Assembly: GCF_003149025.1 (NCBI RefSeq)
Contig: NZ_QGDV01000001.1
Span: forward strand, 310,001-374,000
Length of the DNA: 64,000 nt
Direction of reading: 5' to 3'
From: Rathayibacter iranicus NCPPB 2253 = VKM Ac-1602
GTDB taxonomy: Bacteria > Actinomycetota > Actinomycetes > Actinomycetales > Microbacteriaceae
The notes under the pieces are model-generated. The model saw only the letters and a program-made list of their open reading frames with translations, ran no database searches and was not told where the DNA came from. Positions 7,441 to 15,148 of this stretch are shown here, piece by piece (positions within the stretch are counted from its first letter, which is position 1; each line of letters opens with the position of its first letter). The position numbers and the translations under genes were made by a program.

Positions 7441-8595
7441 ATGTCCCCCATCACCATCTCGGGGTTCTTCAAATGGCTGGCCGGACTCCCGCCGCTGGCG
7501 CAGATCCCGCTCATCCTCCTGGCCTTCGCCGCCGTGGTGGCGCTCATCCTCTTCTTCGTCGAGGTGGCCCCCCGACGCGGCACCGGCTATACGGTCCTCC
7601 GCCTCGCGGTCGCCGTTGTCCTCCCGGTCGTCCTCCTGTTCGTCTTCGGCCTGTACAGTTCCGTCCTCTGGGTCGCGGTCGTCGCGGCGGTTCTCGGCGG
7701 TGCTCTGTTCCTGCTCGATTTCCGGTCCCGCAAAGGCGCGGGCTACGGACTCCAGTTGGCCGCGTTCATGGCGCCGGCCGCGTTCTTCATCCTGATCGGC
7801 CTGATCTACCCGACGATCACCACCGCCTTCAACGCGTTCATGAAGAACGACGGCTCGGGTTTTGCCGGTCTCGATAACTTCATCTGGGTCTTCACCAGTC
7901 CCGACGGCATCACTGCCTTCCTCAACACGGTCGTCTGGGTGCTGCTGGCGCCCATCACCGCGACCGCTATCGGACTCGCCTACGCCGTCTTCATCGACAA
8001 GAGCCGCGGCGAGAAGTTCTTCAAGCTGTTGGTCTTCATGCCGATGGCGATCTCGTTCGTCGGTGCGTCGATCATCTTCAAGTTCTTCTACGACGTGCGA
8101 CAGGGCGAGCAGATCGGTCTGCTCAATGGTGTCCTCACCGCCTTCGGTGCCTCGCCGGTCGACTGGCTGGGACTCGAGCCGTGGAACACGCTGTTCCTCG
8201 TCGTCGTCCTGATCTGGACCCAAGCTGGGTTCGCCATGACGGTCCTGTCCGCCGCCATCAAGGGCGTCCCGACCGAACAGCTCGAAGCGGCCTCGCTCGA
8301 CGGCACTTCGGCCTGGCAGTCGTTCTGGAGCGTCACCGTTCCCGGCATCCGCTCCTCCATCGTGGTCGTCCTCACGACAATCTCGATTGCCTCCCTCAAG
8401 GTCTTCGACATCGTCTCGGCGATGACCGGCGGCCGCTCCGATACCACGGTCCTGGCCTTCGAGATGGTCCGCCAGTTCCAGCTCGGCGCCCGCAGCGGCT
8501 ACAGCGCGGCCCTCGCGGTCATCCTGTTCCTGCTCGTGCTCCCGATCGTCGTCTACAACGCCCGCCAGCTCGCCAAGCAGAGGGAGATCCGATGA
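7441..8595 (+). CDS. Carbohydrate ABC transporter permease (MalF/AglF-like)
   Basis: A 384-residue inner-membrane permease. It has extra hydrophobic segments at the N-terminus (two to three helices in the first 95 residues) before the conserved core that starts near LQLAAFMAPAAFFILIGLIYPTI. The EAA loop EQLEAASLDGTSAWQSFWSVTVPGI, the contact site for the ATPase, is present. ATG at 7441 after GAAAGGAC. Its TGA overlaps the ATG of the second permease (ATGA), so the pair is made together as a heterodimer. Confidence 0.92.
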   Translation: MSPITISGFFKWLAGLPPLAQIPLILLAFAAVVALILFFVEVAPRRGTGYTVLRLAVAVVLPVVLLFVFGLYSSVLWVAVVAAVLGGALFLLDFRSRKGAGYGLQLAAFMAPAAFFILIGLIYPTITTAFNAFMKNDGSGFAGLDNFIWVFTSPDGITAFLNTVVWVLLAPITATAIGLAYAVFIDKSRGEKFFKLLVFMPMAISFVGASIIFKFFYDVRQGEQIGLLNGVLTAFGASPVDWLGLEPWNTLFLVVVLIWTQAGFAMTVLSAAIKGVPTEQLEAASLDGTSAWQSFWSVTVPGIRSSIVVVLTTISIASLKVFDIVSAMTGGRSDTTVLAFEMVRQFQLGARSGYSAALAVILFLLVLPIVVYNARQLAKQREIR

Positions 8596-9575
8596 GCGCC
8601 ACGCCCACTCCGATCCAGGTCCCGGTCGATCGCACCACCGAACGGCGCCTCCTGCGCGGGGAGTCCCGCATCGAGACGGCGAGCGGCAAGCTCAAGAAGG
8701 CGACGACGTCACGCGGAGCCACGCTGGCGGCGCTGATCATCGCGGTCATCTGGACCGTGCCGACACTCGGCCTGTTTATCTCGTCGTTCCGTCCCGCGAA
8801 CGACATCAAGACCACCGGCTGGTGGACGATCTTCGCTAACCCTGGCTTCACCCTCGACAACTACGCGAACGCCCTGAACTCGGGGGACAGCCTCACCCTC
8901 GGCAAGGCTTTCGTGAACTCGCTGGTCATCACGCTGCCGGCTGCGCTAATCCCGATCACGATCGCGAGCCTCGCCGCCTACGCTTTCGCGTGGATTGACT
9001 TCAAGGGCCGCAATACGGTGTTCGTCCTTGTCTTCTCGCTCCAGATCGTGCCCATCCAGATGGCGCTCGTGCCCCTGCTGCAGCTGTTCTCGGACGGCCT
9101 GCGTATCGGCGGGCTCTACATCCTTCCCGGCCTCGGCGTGAACGGGTTGGACGGCTCCTACGCCAAGGTGTGGATTGCGCATACGATCTTCGCCCTCCCG
9201 CTCGCGATCTTCATGCTGCACAACTTCATCTCGGAAATCCCGGGCGAAGTCATCGAGGCGGCACGCGTTGACGGAGCAGGTCACGGGCAAATCTTCTTCC
9301 GCATTGTGCTACCCCTCGCGGTACCGGCGATCGCCTCCTTCGGCATCTTCCAATTCCTCTGGGTGTGGAACGACCTGCTGGTGGCAACGGTGTTTACCTC
9401 GGGTGCGGGATTGCCGATCACAAAGGCACTCCAGGACCTCACCGGGTCGTATGGACAATCGTGGGAGCTGCTCACGGCCGGCGCCTTCATCTCGATCATC
9501 GTGCCGCTCATCGTGTTCTTCTCGCTCCAGAGGTTCTTTGTCCGCGGCCTCCTCGCCGGCGCCACCAAGGGCTGA
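8592..9575 (+). CDS. Carbohydrate ABC transporter permease (MalG/AglG-like)
   Basis: A 327-residue partner permease with six predicted membrane helices. The EAA loop is GEVIEAARVDGAGHGQIFFRIVLPL. ATG at 8592 overlaps the preceding stop. The C-terminal VFFSLQRFFVRGLLAGATKG ending is typical of the family. Its TGA stop (9573-9575) lies inside the left arm of the structured repeat that follows. No glycosidase or ATPase gene follows, unlike many agl-type operons. Confidence 0.93.
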   Translation: MSATPTPIQVPVDRTTERRLLRGESRIETASGKLKKATTSRGATLAALIIAVIWTVPTLGLFISSFRPANDIKTTGWWTIFANPGFTLDNYANALNSGDSLTLGKAFVNSLVITLPAALIPITIASLAAYAFAWIDFKGRNTVFVLVFSLQIVPIQMALVPLLQLFSDGLRIGGLYILPGLGVNGLDGSYAKVWIAHTIFALPLAIFMLHNFISEIPGEVIEAARVDGAGHGQIFFRIVLPLAVPAIASFGIFQFLWVWNDLLVATVFTSGAGLPITKALQDLTGSYGQSWELLTAGAFISIIVPLIVFFSLQRFFVRGLLAGATKG

Positions 9576-9676
9576 CGATTCGCGGTGCCGCCATCTGCGG
9601 CGTTGTCGTCGTCGGCAGTAGCTCCGCTACAGCTCTCCTCCTCCGCCTTGCAGCTGACGGCACCGCGAATCGTCAG
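9572..9676 (+). repeat. Structured 3' element, copy 1 (two unpaired cores, covarying stems)
   Basis: A perfect 19-bp inverted repeat (9572-9590 with 9658-9676) encloses a conserved middle. In order it holds: CTGC (pairs with GCAG); core A GGCGTTGTCGTC; an apical 8-bp stem with one mismatch, GCAGTAGC/GCTACAGC, closed by a TCC triloop; core B CCTCCTCCGCCTTGC; then the closing strands. The permease stop codon lies in the left arm and an intrinsic terminator starts 26 bp after the right arm, so the element belongs to the 3' UTR of the transporter mRNA. Copies 2 and 3 at 32737-32844 and 55043-55142 (minus) share the cores but have different stems. I do not recognise it as a named RNA family. Confidence 0.8.
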
Positions 9677-9702
9677 AAGCTTGGAAGGGAGTGGGGAGCA
9701 CG

Positions 9703-9746
9703 GACGAAGGCCCGGGTCCTGCTCGCGCAGGACCCGGGCCTTCGTC
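9703..9746 (+). terminator. Strong intrinsic terminator after the sugar transporter operon
   Basis: Perfect 20-bp stem: 9703-9722 pairs with 9727-9746 around a TCGC tetraloop. There is no clear T-run, as is common in actinobacteria. It ends the transporter mRNA just after structured element copy 1. Confidence 0.85.
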
Positions 9747-9810
9747 GTGGGGGCGACCTCGACCTTGGTGACAGCCCATCGGAGCGCGGATCCGAGCAGG
9801 ACACTGCTGA

Positions 9811-10044
9811 GGCTCACGTGCGAATGTCGGGGGTGCGTGTCACCATGACTACACGGTTCCCACCCTTGAGGTACTCACGCTTCCCGAGATCAGCACTCGC
9901 CTCGCTGCACTTGAGGCACGCGCAGGCGCTTCGGCCGATGAGCTGCGCCAGCGCGCCGACCGGTACGAGCTGTCTCAGGAGGGGCAAGCAATTTTGCGCA
10001 AGCTCGAGGACCTGGCCTACCTGCGAGAGCATGCCGAGCGTTGA
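9811..10044 (+). pseudogene. Start-less small reading frame, probably a decayed helical protein gene
   Basis: An open frame without ATG, GTG or TTG ends at TGA 10042-10044. Its product would contain LPEISTRLAALEARAGASADELRQRADRYELSQEGQ and then AILRKLEDLAYLREHAER. That is a convincing amphipathic helical sequence with normal codon use. It overlaps the next gene's ATG (10031) by 14 nt, as coupled genes do. An ATG at 9845 lies in a neighbouring frame, so a frameshift near 9845-9870 could have disconnected the start. Alternatively a non-canonical start is used. Function unknown. Confidence 0.4.
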
Positions 10045-10798
10045 CGCTGGCCGCCAGTCCGACGGGGGCTTCGAGGAAAAGGTCTTCGACTTCGTGCTGG
10101 AAATTATGGAGATGCTCGCGAAGATCATTCCCAATGGACTCGTCGGTCTAGAGAGCAGCGTGGTTCGAACGCGCGGTGGCGGTGTCGCAGTCACAGTTGA
10201 GGCGACCGAGGAACTTGGGCTTCGTCTGGACATCGACGACAGAGAGACGTTCCGCCTCATCGTCCAGTATCGGCTGGTGCTGAGTCCGGTGAGCCACCTC
10301 GTCTCGGTAGAGCGCTCGACGTTCAAAGTGAACGTTGTGGGCTCGGCCCGGCCACTCTTCACAGTCGACTATCTCCGAGAAAGCGGTAGCGACATTCCCG
10401 CGGCGCACTATAACGTGCATGCCGAGCGACAAGACATGACCGACGCGCTCGCGGCTACAGGTGCCCGACGTCGCGGAAAAATACACCAGAAGCGCCGAGC
10501 GAAAGGTGACACGCCGAGATTTGGCGACGTGCACTTCCCAACTGGTGGCCATCGGTTTCGGCCATGTCTGGAGGACGTGCTCGAGATGATGATGATCGAG
10601 TTCGGTATCGACATTCTTGATGGCGCGGGCGCTGCGCTTCACCAGGGCCGCCTCCGGTGGCGCAAGCGTCAGCTCGCCGCAGCGGTATCCGATGACCCGA
10701 TGACCGCCGCTGCAGAATTGGAGCGGCTTGGATTCGACGTCAATCCGCGTAATGGCGCCACAATGCCTCCGCGCCTTGATCGGCTCACTGCTCTCTGA
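10031..10798 (+). CDS. Hypothetical protein
   Basis: A 255-residue protein of unrecognised family. It has no signal peptide or membrane helix. The N-terminal third is acidic and helical (FEEKVFDFVLEIMEMLAKI), the middle looks beta-rich (VAVTVEATEELGLRLDIDDRETFRLIVQYRLVL), then comes a basic stretch (GARRRGKIHQKRRAKGD), and the C-terminus carries FPTGGHRFRPCLEDVLEMMMIEFGIDI. The start at 10031 overlaps the small upstream frame by 14 nt, which suggests a two-gene unit. It stands apart from the transporter operon behind its terminator, and codon use is slightly less GC-biased than its neighbours. Confidence 0.65.
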   Translation: MPSVDAGRQSDGGFEEKVFDFVLEIMEMLAKIIPNGLVGLESSVVRTRGGGVAVTVEATEELGLRLDIDDRETFRLIVQYRLVLSPVSHLVSVERSTFKVNVVGSARPLFTVDYLRESGSDIPAAHYNVHAERQDMTDALAATGARRRGKIHQKRRAKGDTPRFGDVHFPTGGHRFRPCLEDVLEMMMIEFGIDILDGAGAALHQGRLRWRKRQLAAAVSDDPMTAAAELERLGFDVNPRNGATMPPRLDRLTAL

Positions 10799-10868
10799 CG
10801 TCATCGACTGTAACCTCCCCGGAATGGCCGGCTGACAATTCCCATACGGAACGTAGAACGGACAGGCA

Positions 10869-11117
10869 ATGGCCAGCGTTTCAACGACTCGCGGACACAT
10901 GATGTGGAAGCGACCGCTGAAGGCCCCGTCCGCTACGGAACAGTCGGGACGGGCAGCAATCGCCTCGGCGTCTCGGCTCGCGGTCGCTCATGCCGTGGTT
11001 GCAGAGGATGATGAGCGCATAGCGTTCGCCGTCGCGCAGGCGGTCATCGCCAGGAACCAACGTGAGGAACCGTGGAAACGGCAGCGACGGAGTCGCTCCC
11101 GATTGGAGGACAGATGA
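10869..11117 (+). CDS. Small hypothetical protein, coupled to the next gene
   Basis: An 82-residue reading frame whose TGA (11115-11117) overlaps the ATG of the next small gene (ATGA). This arrangement supports real translation. The central SRLAVAHAVVAEDDERIAFAVAQAVIARNQRE is helical; the C-terminus is Arg-rich. No Shine-Dalgarno sequence is evident and the start could be at a later codon. Function unknown. Confidence 0.45.
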   Translation: MASVSTTRGHMMWKRPLKAPSATEQSGRAAIASASRLAVAHAVVAEDDERIAFAVAQAVIARNQREEPWKRQRRSRSRLEDR

Positions 11118-11311
11118 GCAAAGACACCGAACGGGCAATCGAGCACGCTCGCTCGATCCAGGAGAAGATGACAAAGCGCCTGAACGGGCGCGGAACGCTC
11201 AGCCGCTCGGCGTCCACCGGCAGATTTGTCTCGAATGCAGCCGCGGCAAGGCATCCCACATCATCCGTTACGGACCGATCCGGTCAAACCAGCGTGCGTA
11301 AAGCGGGCTGA
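11114..11311 (+). CDS. Small basic protein of the TGRFVS-AAARHP type
   Basis: A 65-residue protein with a clear GGAGGA Shine-Dalgarno sequence 3-8 nt before ATG 11114. The first half is a charged helix (MSKDTERAIEHARSIQEKMTK). The second half contains TGRFVSNAAAARHPTSSVTD, a motif seen in many small uncharacterised actinobacterial proteins of about 60-70 residues. Role unknown; possibly DNA-associated or part of a small regulatory pair with the preceding gene (inference from coupling only). Confidence 0.6.
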   Translation: MSKDTERAIEHARSIQEKMTKRLNGRGTLSRSASTGRFVSNAAAARHPTSSVTDRSGQTSVRKAG

Positions 11312-11508
11312 TCGCGCGCGTCGCAGGCGATATCAAGGGTCCAGCCGCACTACCAGCAAGGTCAGGCCCCTCGATCCAGCCGTGTCGGCAGACATCCGGG
11401 ACGACCCGCGCTCACTATCCAGCCAAAGGGTGAGCCTCGCTCCGCAGCACGACTTCGCCGTGGGCGGAAGCCTCGGACCGCAGCGATCAGCGGCGTTAGG
11501 GTCAAGCA

Positions 11509-13395
11509 GTGAGCAGGATGGGTGACGTCGCAGCAGGCGGCGGGATGCGCGGAGGGGCGCGCGGCGGGAGGATCTCGAGCAGCGATCCGGACAGTCAGCG
11601 GCAGGTCAACGCGGCGGCGCCGAAGGTCGACAACCTGCTCCGGCGGATCGCCGGACTCTTCCGCGACCACCGACCCAAGCTCACACTCACCGTGATTCTC
11701 GTGCTCGTCGGCGCCGCCCTCACGGTCGTGCCGCCGCTGCTCACCCAGCTTGCGTTCGACCGCGGCCTGTTCCCGCCCGGCGGGCGGCCGAACCTGCCCG
11801 TTCTGCTCGAACTCGTCGGAATCATGGTGCTGATCTGGGCGTTCTCCGCGATCCTCGGCGTCTGGCAGACCTACCTCACCGCGACCGTCGGCAATACGGT
11901 CATGGGAGAGCTGCGCATTCGCCTCTTCCGCCACCTCCAGGCCATGGAACTCGGCTTCTTCACCCGGACGCGCACCGGCGTCATCCAGTCGCGCCTCGCG
12001 AACGACGTCGGTGGTGTGGCGAGCGTGCTCACCAACACCGTCTCGAGCGTGCTCGGTAATACGGTGACCGTGATCGCGGCGGTCGTCGCGATGCTCCTTC
12101 TCTCGTGGCAAATGACGATCGTCGCCCTCGTCCTCACTCCGGTGCTCGTGGTCGCGCAGCGTCGCGTCGGTCAGGTGCGCGCCCGCATCGCGACGAAGAC
12201 GCAGGAGTCGTTGTCGGAGATGACCGCGATCACGCAGGAGACACTGAGCGTCTCGGGCATCCTGCTGGCCAAGAGCTTTGGCCGTCAGGAGTCAGAGGTG
12301 TCACGCTACGCCGACGAGAACGGTCGGCAAATCCGGCTCCAGGTGCGCCAGCAGATGTCCGGCCAGTGGTTCTTCGCGATGGTGCAGATCTTCCTGTCGG
12401 TGATTCCCGTGATCGTCTACCTCGTCGCGGCCTGGCTCATCCTCGGTGGTACCACCGTCACCGCCGGCACCGTTGTCGCCTTCACCACGGTGCAGGCGCG
12501 CCTGATGTGGCCGCTTCTGGGCTTGATGCGCGTCGCGCTCGATCTGCAAACCGCCGGGGCACTCTTCGCCCGCATCTTCGAGTACCTCGACCTGCGTCCC
12601 GCGATCGCCGACCGGGCGGCCGCCCGGGACGTCGGCGGCGACCTCGGCCGGATCGAGCTGGACGATGTGGTCTTCCGCTACCCCGACCAGGCCGAGGATG
12701 CCCGTCCGACCCTCGACCACGTCTCGGTCTCGATCGAACCGGGCCAGTTCGTCGCGTTCGTCGGTCCCTCCGGAGCGGGCAAGACCACGATTTCGTACCT
12801 CGTCCCGCGCCTCTACGACGTGGTCGGCGGAGCGGTGCGCTTTGCGGGTACGGACGTGCGCGAGTTGCGGCAGGAGTCGCTGGTCTCGCACATTGGCATC
12901 GTCAGCCAGGAGACGTACCTCTTCCACGCGACGATCGCCGACAATCTCCGCTACGCGCGCCCCGATGCGACACAGGAGGAGCTCGAGGCGGCTGCGCGTG
13001 CCGCGAACATCCACGCCACGATCACCTCGTTCCCCGACGGGTACGACACGCTCGTCGGCGAGCGCGGCTACCGCCTTTCCGGGGGCGAGAAGCAGCGGCT
13101 CGCGATCGCCCGCGTGCTGCTCAAGGATCCGGCCGTCCTCATCCTCGATGAGGCGACCAGCGCCCTCGACACCGTCTCGGAGCGGGTCGTGCAGACCGCT
13201 CTCGATGACGCGTCTCGCGGACGGACGACCATCGCGATCGCCCACCGGCTCTCGACCATCGTCTCGGCCGACGTCATCCACGTGGTCGAGGGCGGCCGGA
13301 TCGTTGAGTCGGGCACCCACCGCGAGCTGCTGGGACTCGACGGCCTCTATGCGTCGCTCTACGCGCAGCAATCCGAGACGGCACTCCGGGGCTGA
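11509..13395 (+). CDS. ABC exporter, fused membrane domain and ATPase (MsbA/MdlB-like)
   Basis: A 628-residue half-transporter. An N-terminal cytosolic segment is followed by six membrane helices (about residues 55-340) and a nucleotide-binding domain. Walker A GPSGAGKTT is near residue 420, signature SGGEKQRLAIARVLL near 523, Walker B AVLILDEATSALD near 543, and the switch region IAIAHRLSTI follows. It probably works as a homodimer exporting lipids, peptides or drugs; the substrate is not deducible. The GTG at 11509 is 7 nt after TAGGGT (11497-11502), suggesting a leaderless mRNA; an ATG at 11518 is the alternative. Confidence 0.93.
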   Translation: MSRMGDVAAGGGMRGGARGGRISSSDPDSQRQVNAAAPKVDNLLRRIAGLFRDHRPKLTLTVILVLVGAALTVVPPLLTQLAFDRGLFPPGGRPNLPVLLELVGIMVLIWAFSAILGVWQTYLTATVGNTVMGELRIRLFRHLQAMELGFFTRTRTGVIQSRLANDVGGVASVLTNTVSSVLGNTVTVIAAVVAMLLLSWQMTIVALVLTPVLVVAQRRVGQVRARIATKTQESLSEMTAITQETLSVSGILLAKSFGRQESEVSRYADENGRQIRLQVRQQMSGQWFFAMVQIFLSVIPVIVYLVAAWLILGGTTVTAGTVVAFTTVQARLMWPLLGLMRVALDLQTAGALFARIFEYLDLRPAIADRAAARDVGGDLGRIELDDVVFRYPDQAEDARPTLDHVSVSIEPGQFVAFVGPSGAGKTTISYLVPRLYDVVGGAVRFAGTDVRELRQESLVSHIGIVSQETYLFHATIADNLRYARPDATQEELEAAARAANIHATITSFPDGYDTLVGERGYRLSGGEKQRLAIARVLLKDPAVLILDEATSALDTVSERVVQTALDDASRGRTTIAIAHRLSTIVSADVIHVVEGGRIVESGTHRELLGLDGLYASLYAQQSETALRG

Positions 13396-13426
13396 ACAGC
13401 CGCGGTGCCCGTCTTGGCTTGCCCGG

Positions 13427-13615
13427 CTACTCGCAGGCGATCCCGTCGCCGTCACGGTCGAGGCTGCGGCTGTAACCGGCGTCGCCCGCACGAATTGGGT
13501 CTGCTCCCGCCGCACGCACCTCGGTGCAGTTAGCGTAGGAAACGGATCCGCCGCCGGGGGTGCTGCTTGCTGGGTTATCCCACCGTTGATTTCCGGTTGA
13601 GACAAGGTGTTCCAA
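13427..13615 (-). pseudogene. Excalibur calcium-binding domain remnant
   Basis: The reading frame encodes YANCTEVRAAGADPIRAGDAGYSRSLDRDGDGIACE, a complete Excalibur domain with the DRDGDGIACE calcium-binding end. Only 26 unrelated residues precede it, with a TTG as the only start. Excalibur domains normally end longer secreted or nuclease-type proteins with a signal peptide, none of which is visible here. It therefore looks like the 3' remnant of a truncated gene, though a short intact gene cannot be excluded. Confidence 0.65.
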
Positions 13616-13656
13616 GTGGGTCCACGCCGATCTCGTCGGATGCCCCGCCGGGTCTC

Positions 13657-13720
13657 TCGCAACGTCGGCTGACGCGCCGTCGCATCCACCATCGAGGAGC
13701 TTTCTCAGCTGACGTTGCGA
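13657..13720 (-). terminator. Inverted repeat downstream of the DUF305 gene
   Basis: 14-nt arms (13657-13670 and 13707-13720), pairing with a single G-T wobble across a 36-nt spacer, lie 17 bp beyond the DUF305 stop on its coding strand. Probably a transcription terminator or 3' stabilising stem. Confidence 0.5.
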
Positions 13721-13736
13721 CGGCGGTATCTCGCCG

Positions 13737-14411
13737 TCACGCCGCGGGTCGGTCGGCGAGCATCTGCTCCATCAGCGAGATCTCGGCCTCCTGGGCCTTC
13801 ACGACCGAGGTGGCGAAGTCGGTCGCGACGCTCACTCGACTGCGGGCGAGCAGCGCCTCCGCCATGTCGATGGCGCCGCGGTGATGGGCGATCATCAACT
13901 CGAGGAACATCCGGTCGAAGTCCCGACCGGAGGCAGCGCGGAGCGCGATGATCTGCTGAGGAGTCGCAAGTCCCGGCATGCTCGCGGGTACGACGCCGTC
14001 CTCGGTCCCCATCCCCATCATCGAGTGCTCGTCGGCGGCCCCGGCCAGAGTCGGCCGGCCCATCCAGGTCATCGACGGCTCGGGCGCCGCCTGGGGGAGG
14101 CCCCAGGAGTTCAACCAGCCGAAGAGCTGTCCCGCCTGCTGCTGTTGTGTGAGCAGAATGTCCTTCGAGACCGTCAACACCTCGTCGTCGGAGCTGCGCT
14201 CCCGGGCGATCATCGCCAGCTCGGCGCCCTGCAGATGGTGCACCTGCATATCTCGCGCGAAGCCTGCCTCCGCGCTGCTACTCGACGGTGTCGCGCTGGA
14301 AGCGAATGGTGCCAGAGCCCCGAAGAGGTAACCCCCAGCGGTCCCCAGGAGCAGCGCGACGACTGCCACGGCCGCGAGGAGGACGCGTCCTCTACTGCTT
14401 ACCGGGCGCAT
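13737..14411 (-). CDS. DUF305 family protein, membrane-anchored
   Basis: A 224-residue protein with an N-terminal membrane anchor (VLLAAVAVVALLLGTAGGYLFGAL) and a ferritin-like DUF305 helical domain. The two metal-ligand-type motifs are FARDMQVHHLQGAELAMIA and LELMIAHHRGAIDMAEALL. The family is often linked to copper or metal handling at the cell surface, and the Met-rich loop MTWMGRPTLAGAADEHSMMGMG fits that. The ATG at 14411 was chosen because it lies 20 nt inside the upstream DUF3105 gene, giving a coupled pair. Probably co-expressed with that gene. Confidence 0.85.
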   Translation of the reverse strand: MRPVSSRGRVLLAAVAVVALLLGTAGGYLFGALAPFASSATPSSSSAEAGFARDMQVHHLQGAELAMIARERSSDDEVLTVSKDILLTQQQQAGQLFGWLNSWGLPQAAPEPSMTWMGRPTLAGAADEHSMMGMGTEDGVVPASMPGLATPQQIIALRAASGRDFDRMFLELMIAHHRGAIDMAEALLARSRVSVATDFATSVVKAQEAEISLMEQMLADRPAA

Positions 14412-15006
14412 CGATCCCACCGGTGCAGGGGGCGCCGGGCTCGGGCGCGCTTGAGGACTGCCAGAAGCGCTCGACGAAAGCGGCGAGGCGGGGGTCGTCG
14501 GGAGAGTCGATCGCAACCTGGGCATCCCACGCGCTAAGCACGATCGGGGAGGTGAGTCCCTCGTAGGGCGAGACGACGGAGTAGGTCTCGGGCATCGCGG
14601 CGATCAGCGCGTCGACCTCGCTCTGCGGCAGCGACGGGTCGTAGGTGGCCCAGACGGCACCGTGCTCAAGATCGTGCACGGCGTTCTCGTTGGGGACGGG
14701 CTGGTCGTAGACGCCGCAATTCATCCAGACCGCATTGTGTGGGCCGCCGGCGGGAGGGGTCTGCGGGTATTCGACCGCGCCGGCCACATGGGTAGCGTCG
14801 TTCTCGAAGGTCTGCAGGCCGTCGATCTGGCGGGCCTCGACAATCTGCTGGTTGCCGAAGACAGTGACGGCGACGATGGCGCCGACCGCGAGCACGGCCA
14901 ACGCCGAGAGTGACCAGATCCAGATGCGGGAGCTGCGTGTGCGGCGGTCCTGCTCGCGCTTGTAGGCCTCGAGTTTTTCCTGGCGGGCGCGGTTCTTGGC
15001 GGACAT
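14392..15006 (-). CDS. DUF3105 family membrane-anchored protein
   Basis: A 204-residue protein. A basic N-terminus (MSAKNRARQEKLEAYKREQDRR) is followed by one membrane helix (IWIWSLSALAVLAVGAIVAVTVF) and an extracytoplasmic DUF3105 domain with HNAVWMNCGVYDQPV and VHDLEHGAVWATYDP. The conserved His, Cys and acidic residues suggest metal binding, though the biochemical role is not established. The family is commonly found next to DUF305 proteins in actinobacteria, as here. ATG at 15006. Confidence 0.85.
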   Translation of the reverse strand: MSAKNRARQEKLEAYKREQDRRTRSSRIWIWSLSALAVLAVGAIVAVTVFGNQQIVEARQIDGLQTFENDATHVAGAVEYPQTPPAGGPHNAVWMNCGVYDQPVPNENAVHDLEHGAVWATYDPSLPQSEVDALIAAMPETYSVVSPYEGLTSPIVLSAWDAQVAIDSPDDPRLAAFVERFWQSSSAPEPGAPCTGGIDAPGKQ

Positions 15007-15148
15007 CGTGTCTCTGGGCACGGCGGTGTCTCTCGTTCTGGGGGCGGATGGCGCCTGGTGGCGGGCGCAGGCGCCTGAGAGGCGCACTCAGAGGGTAACG
15101 AGATTGGCGTCAGATCGGCTCAATGGGGGGTAGACGTGCGGAGGACCC

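Noticed and set aside
5971-8223. A 750-codon open frame on the minus strand opposite the sugar transporter genes
   Set aside because: It is antisense to clearly recognised genes, is very rich in Asp, Glu, Gly and Arg as GC-rich shadows are, and has no motif or Shine-Dalgarno sequence.
12301-13692. A 463-codon minus-strand frame across the ABC exporter ATPase domain
   Set aside because: Antisense shadow of conserved Walker and signature motifs; its sequence has no family features.
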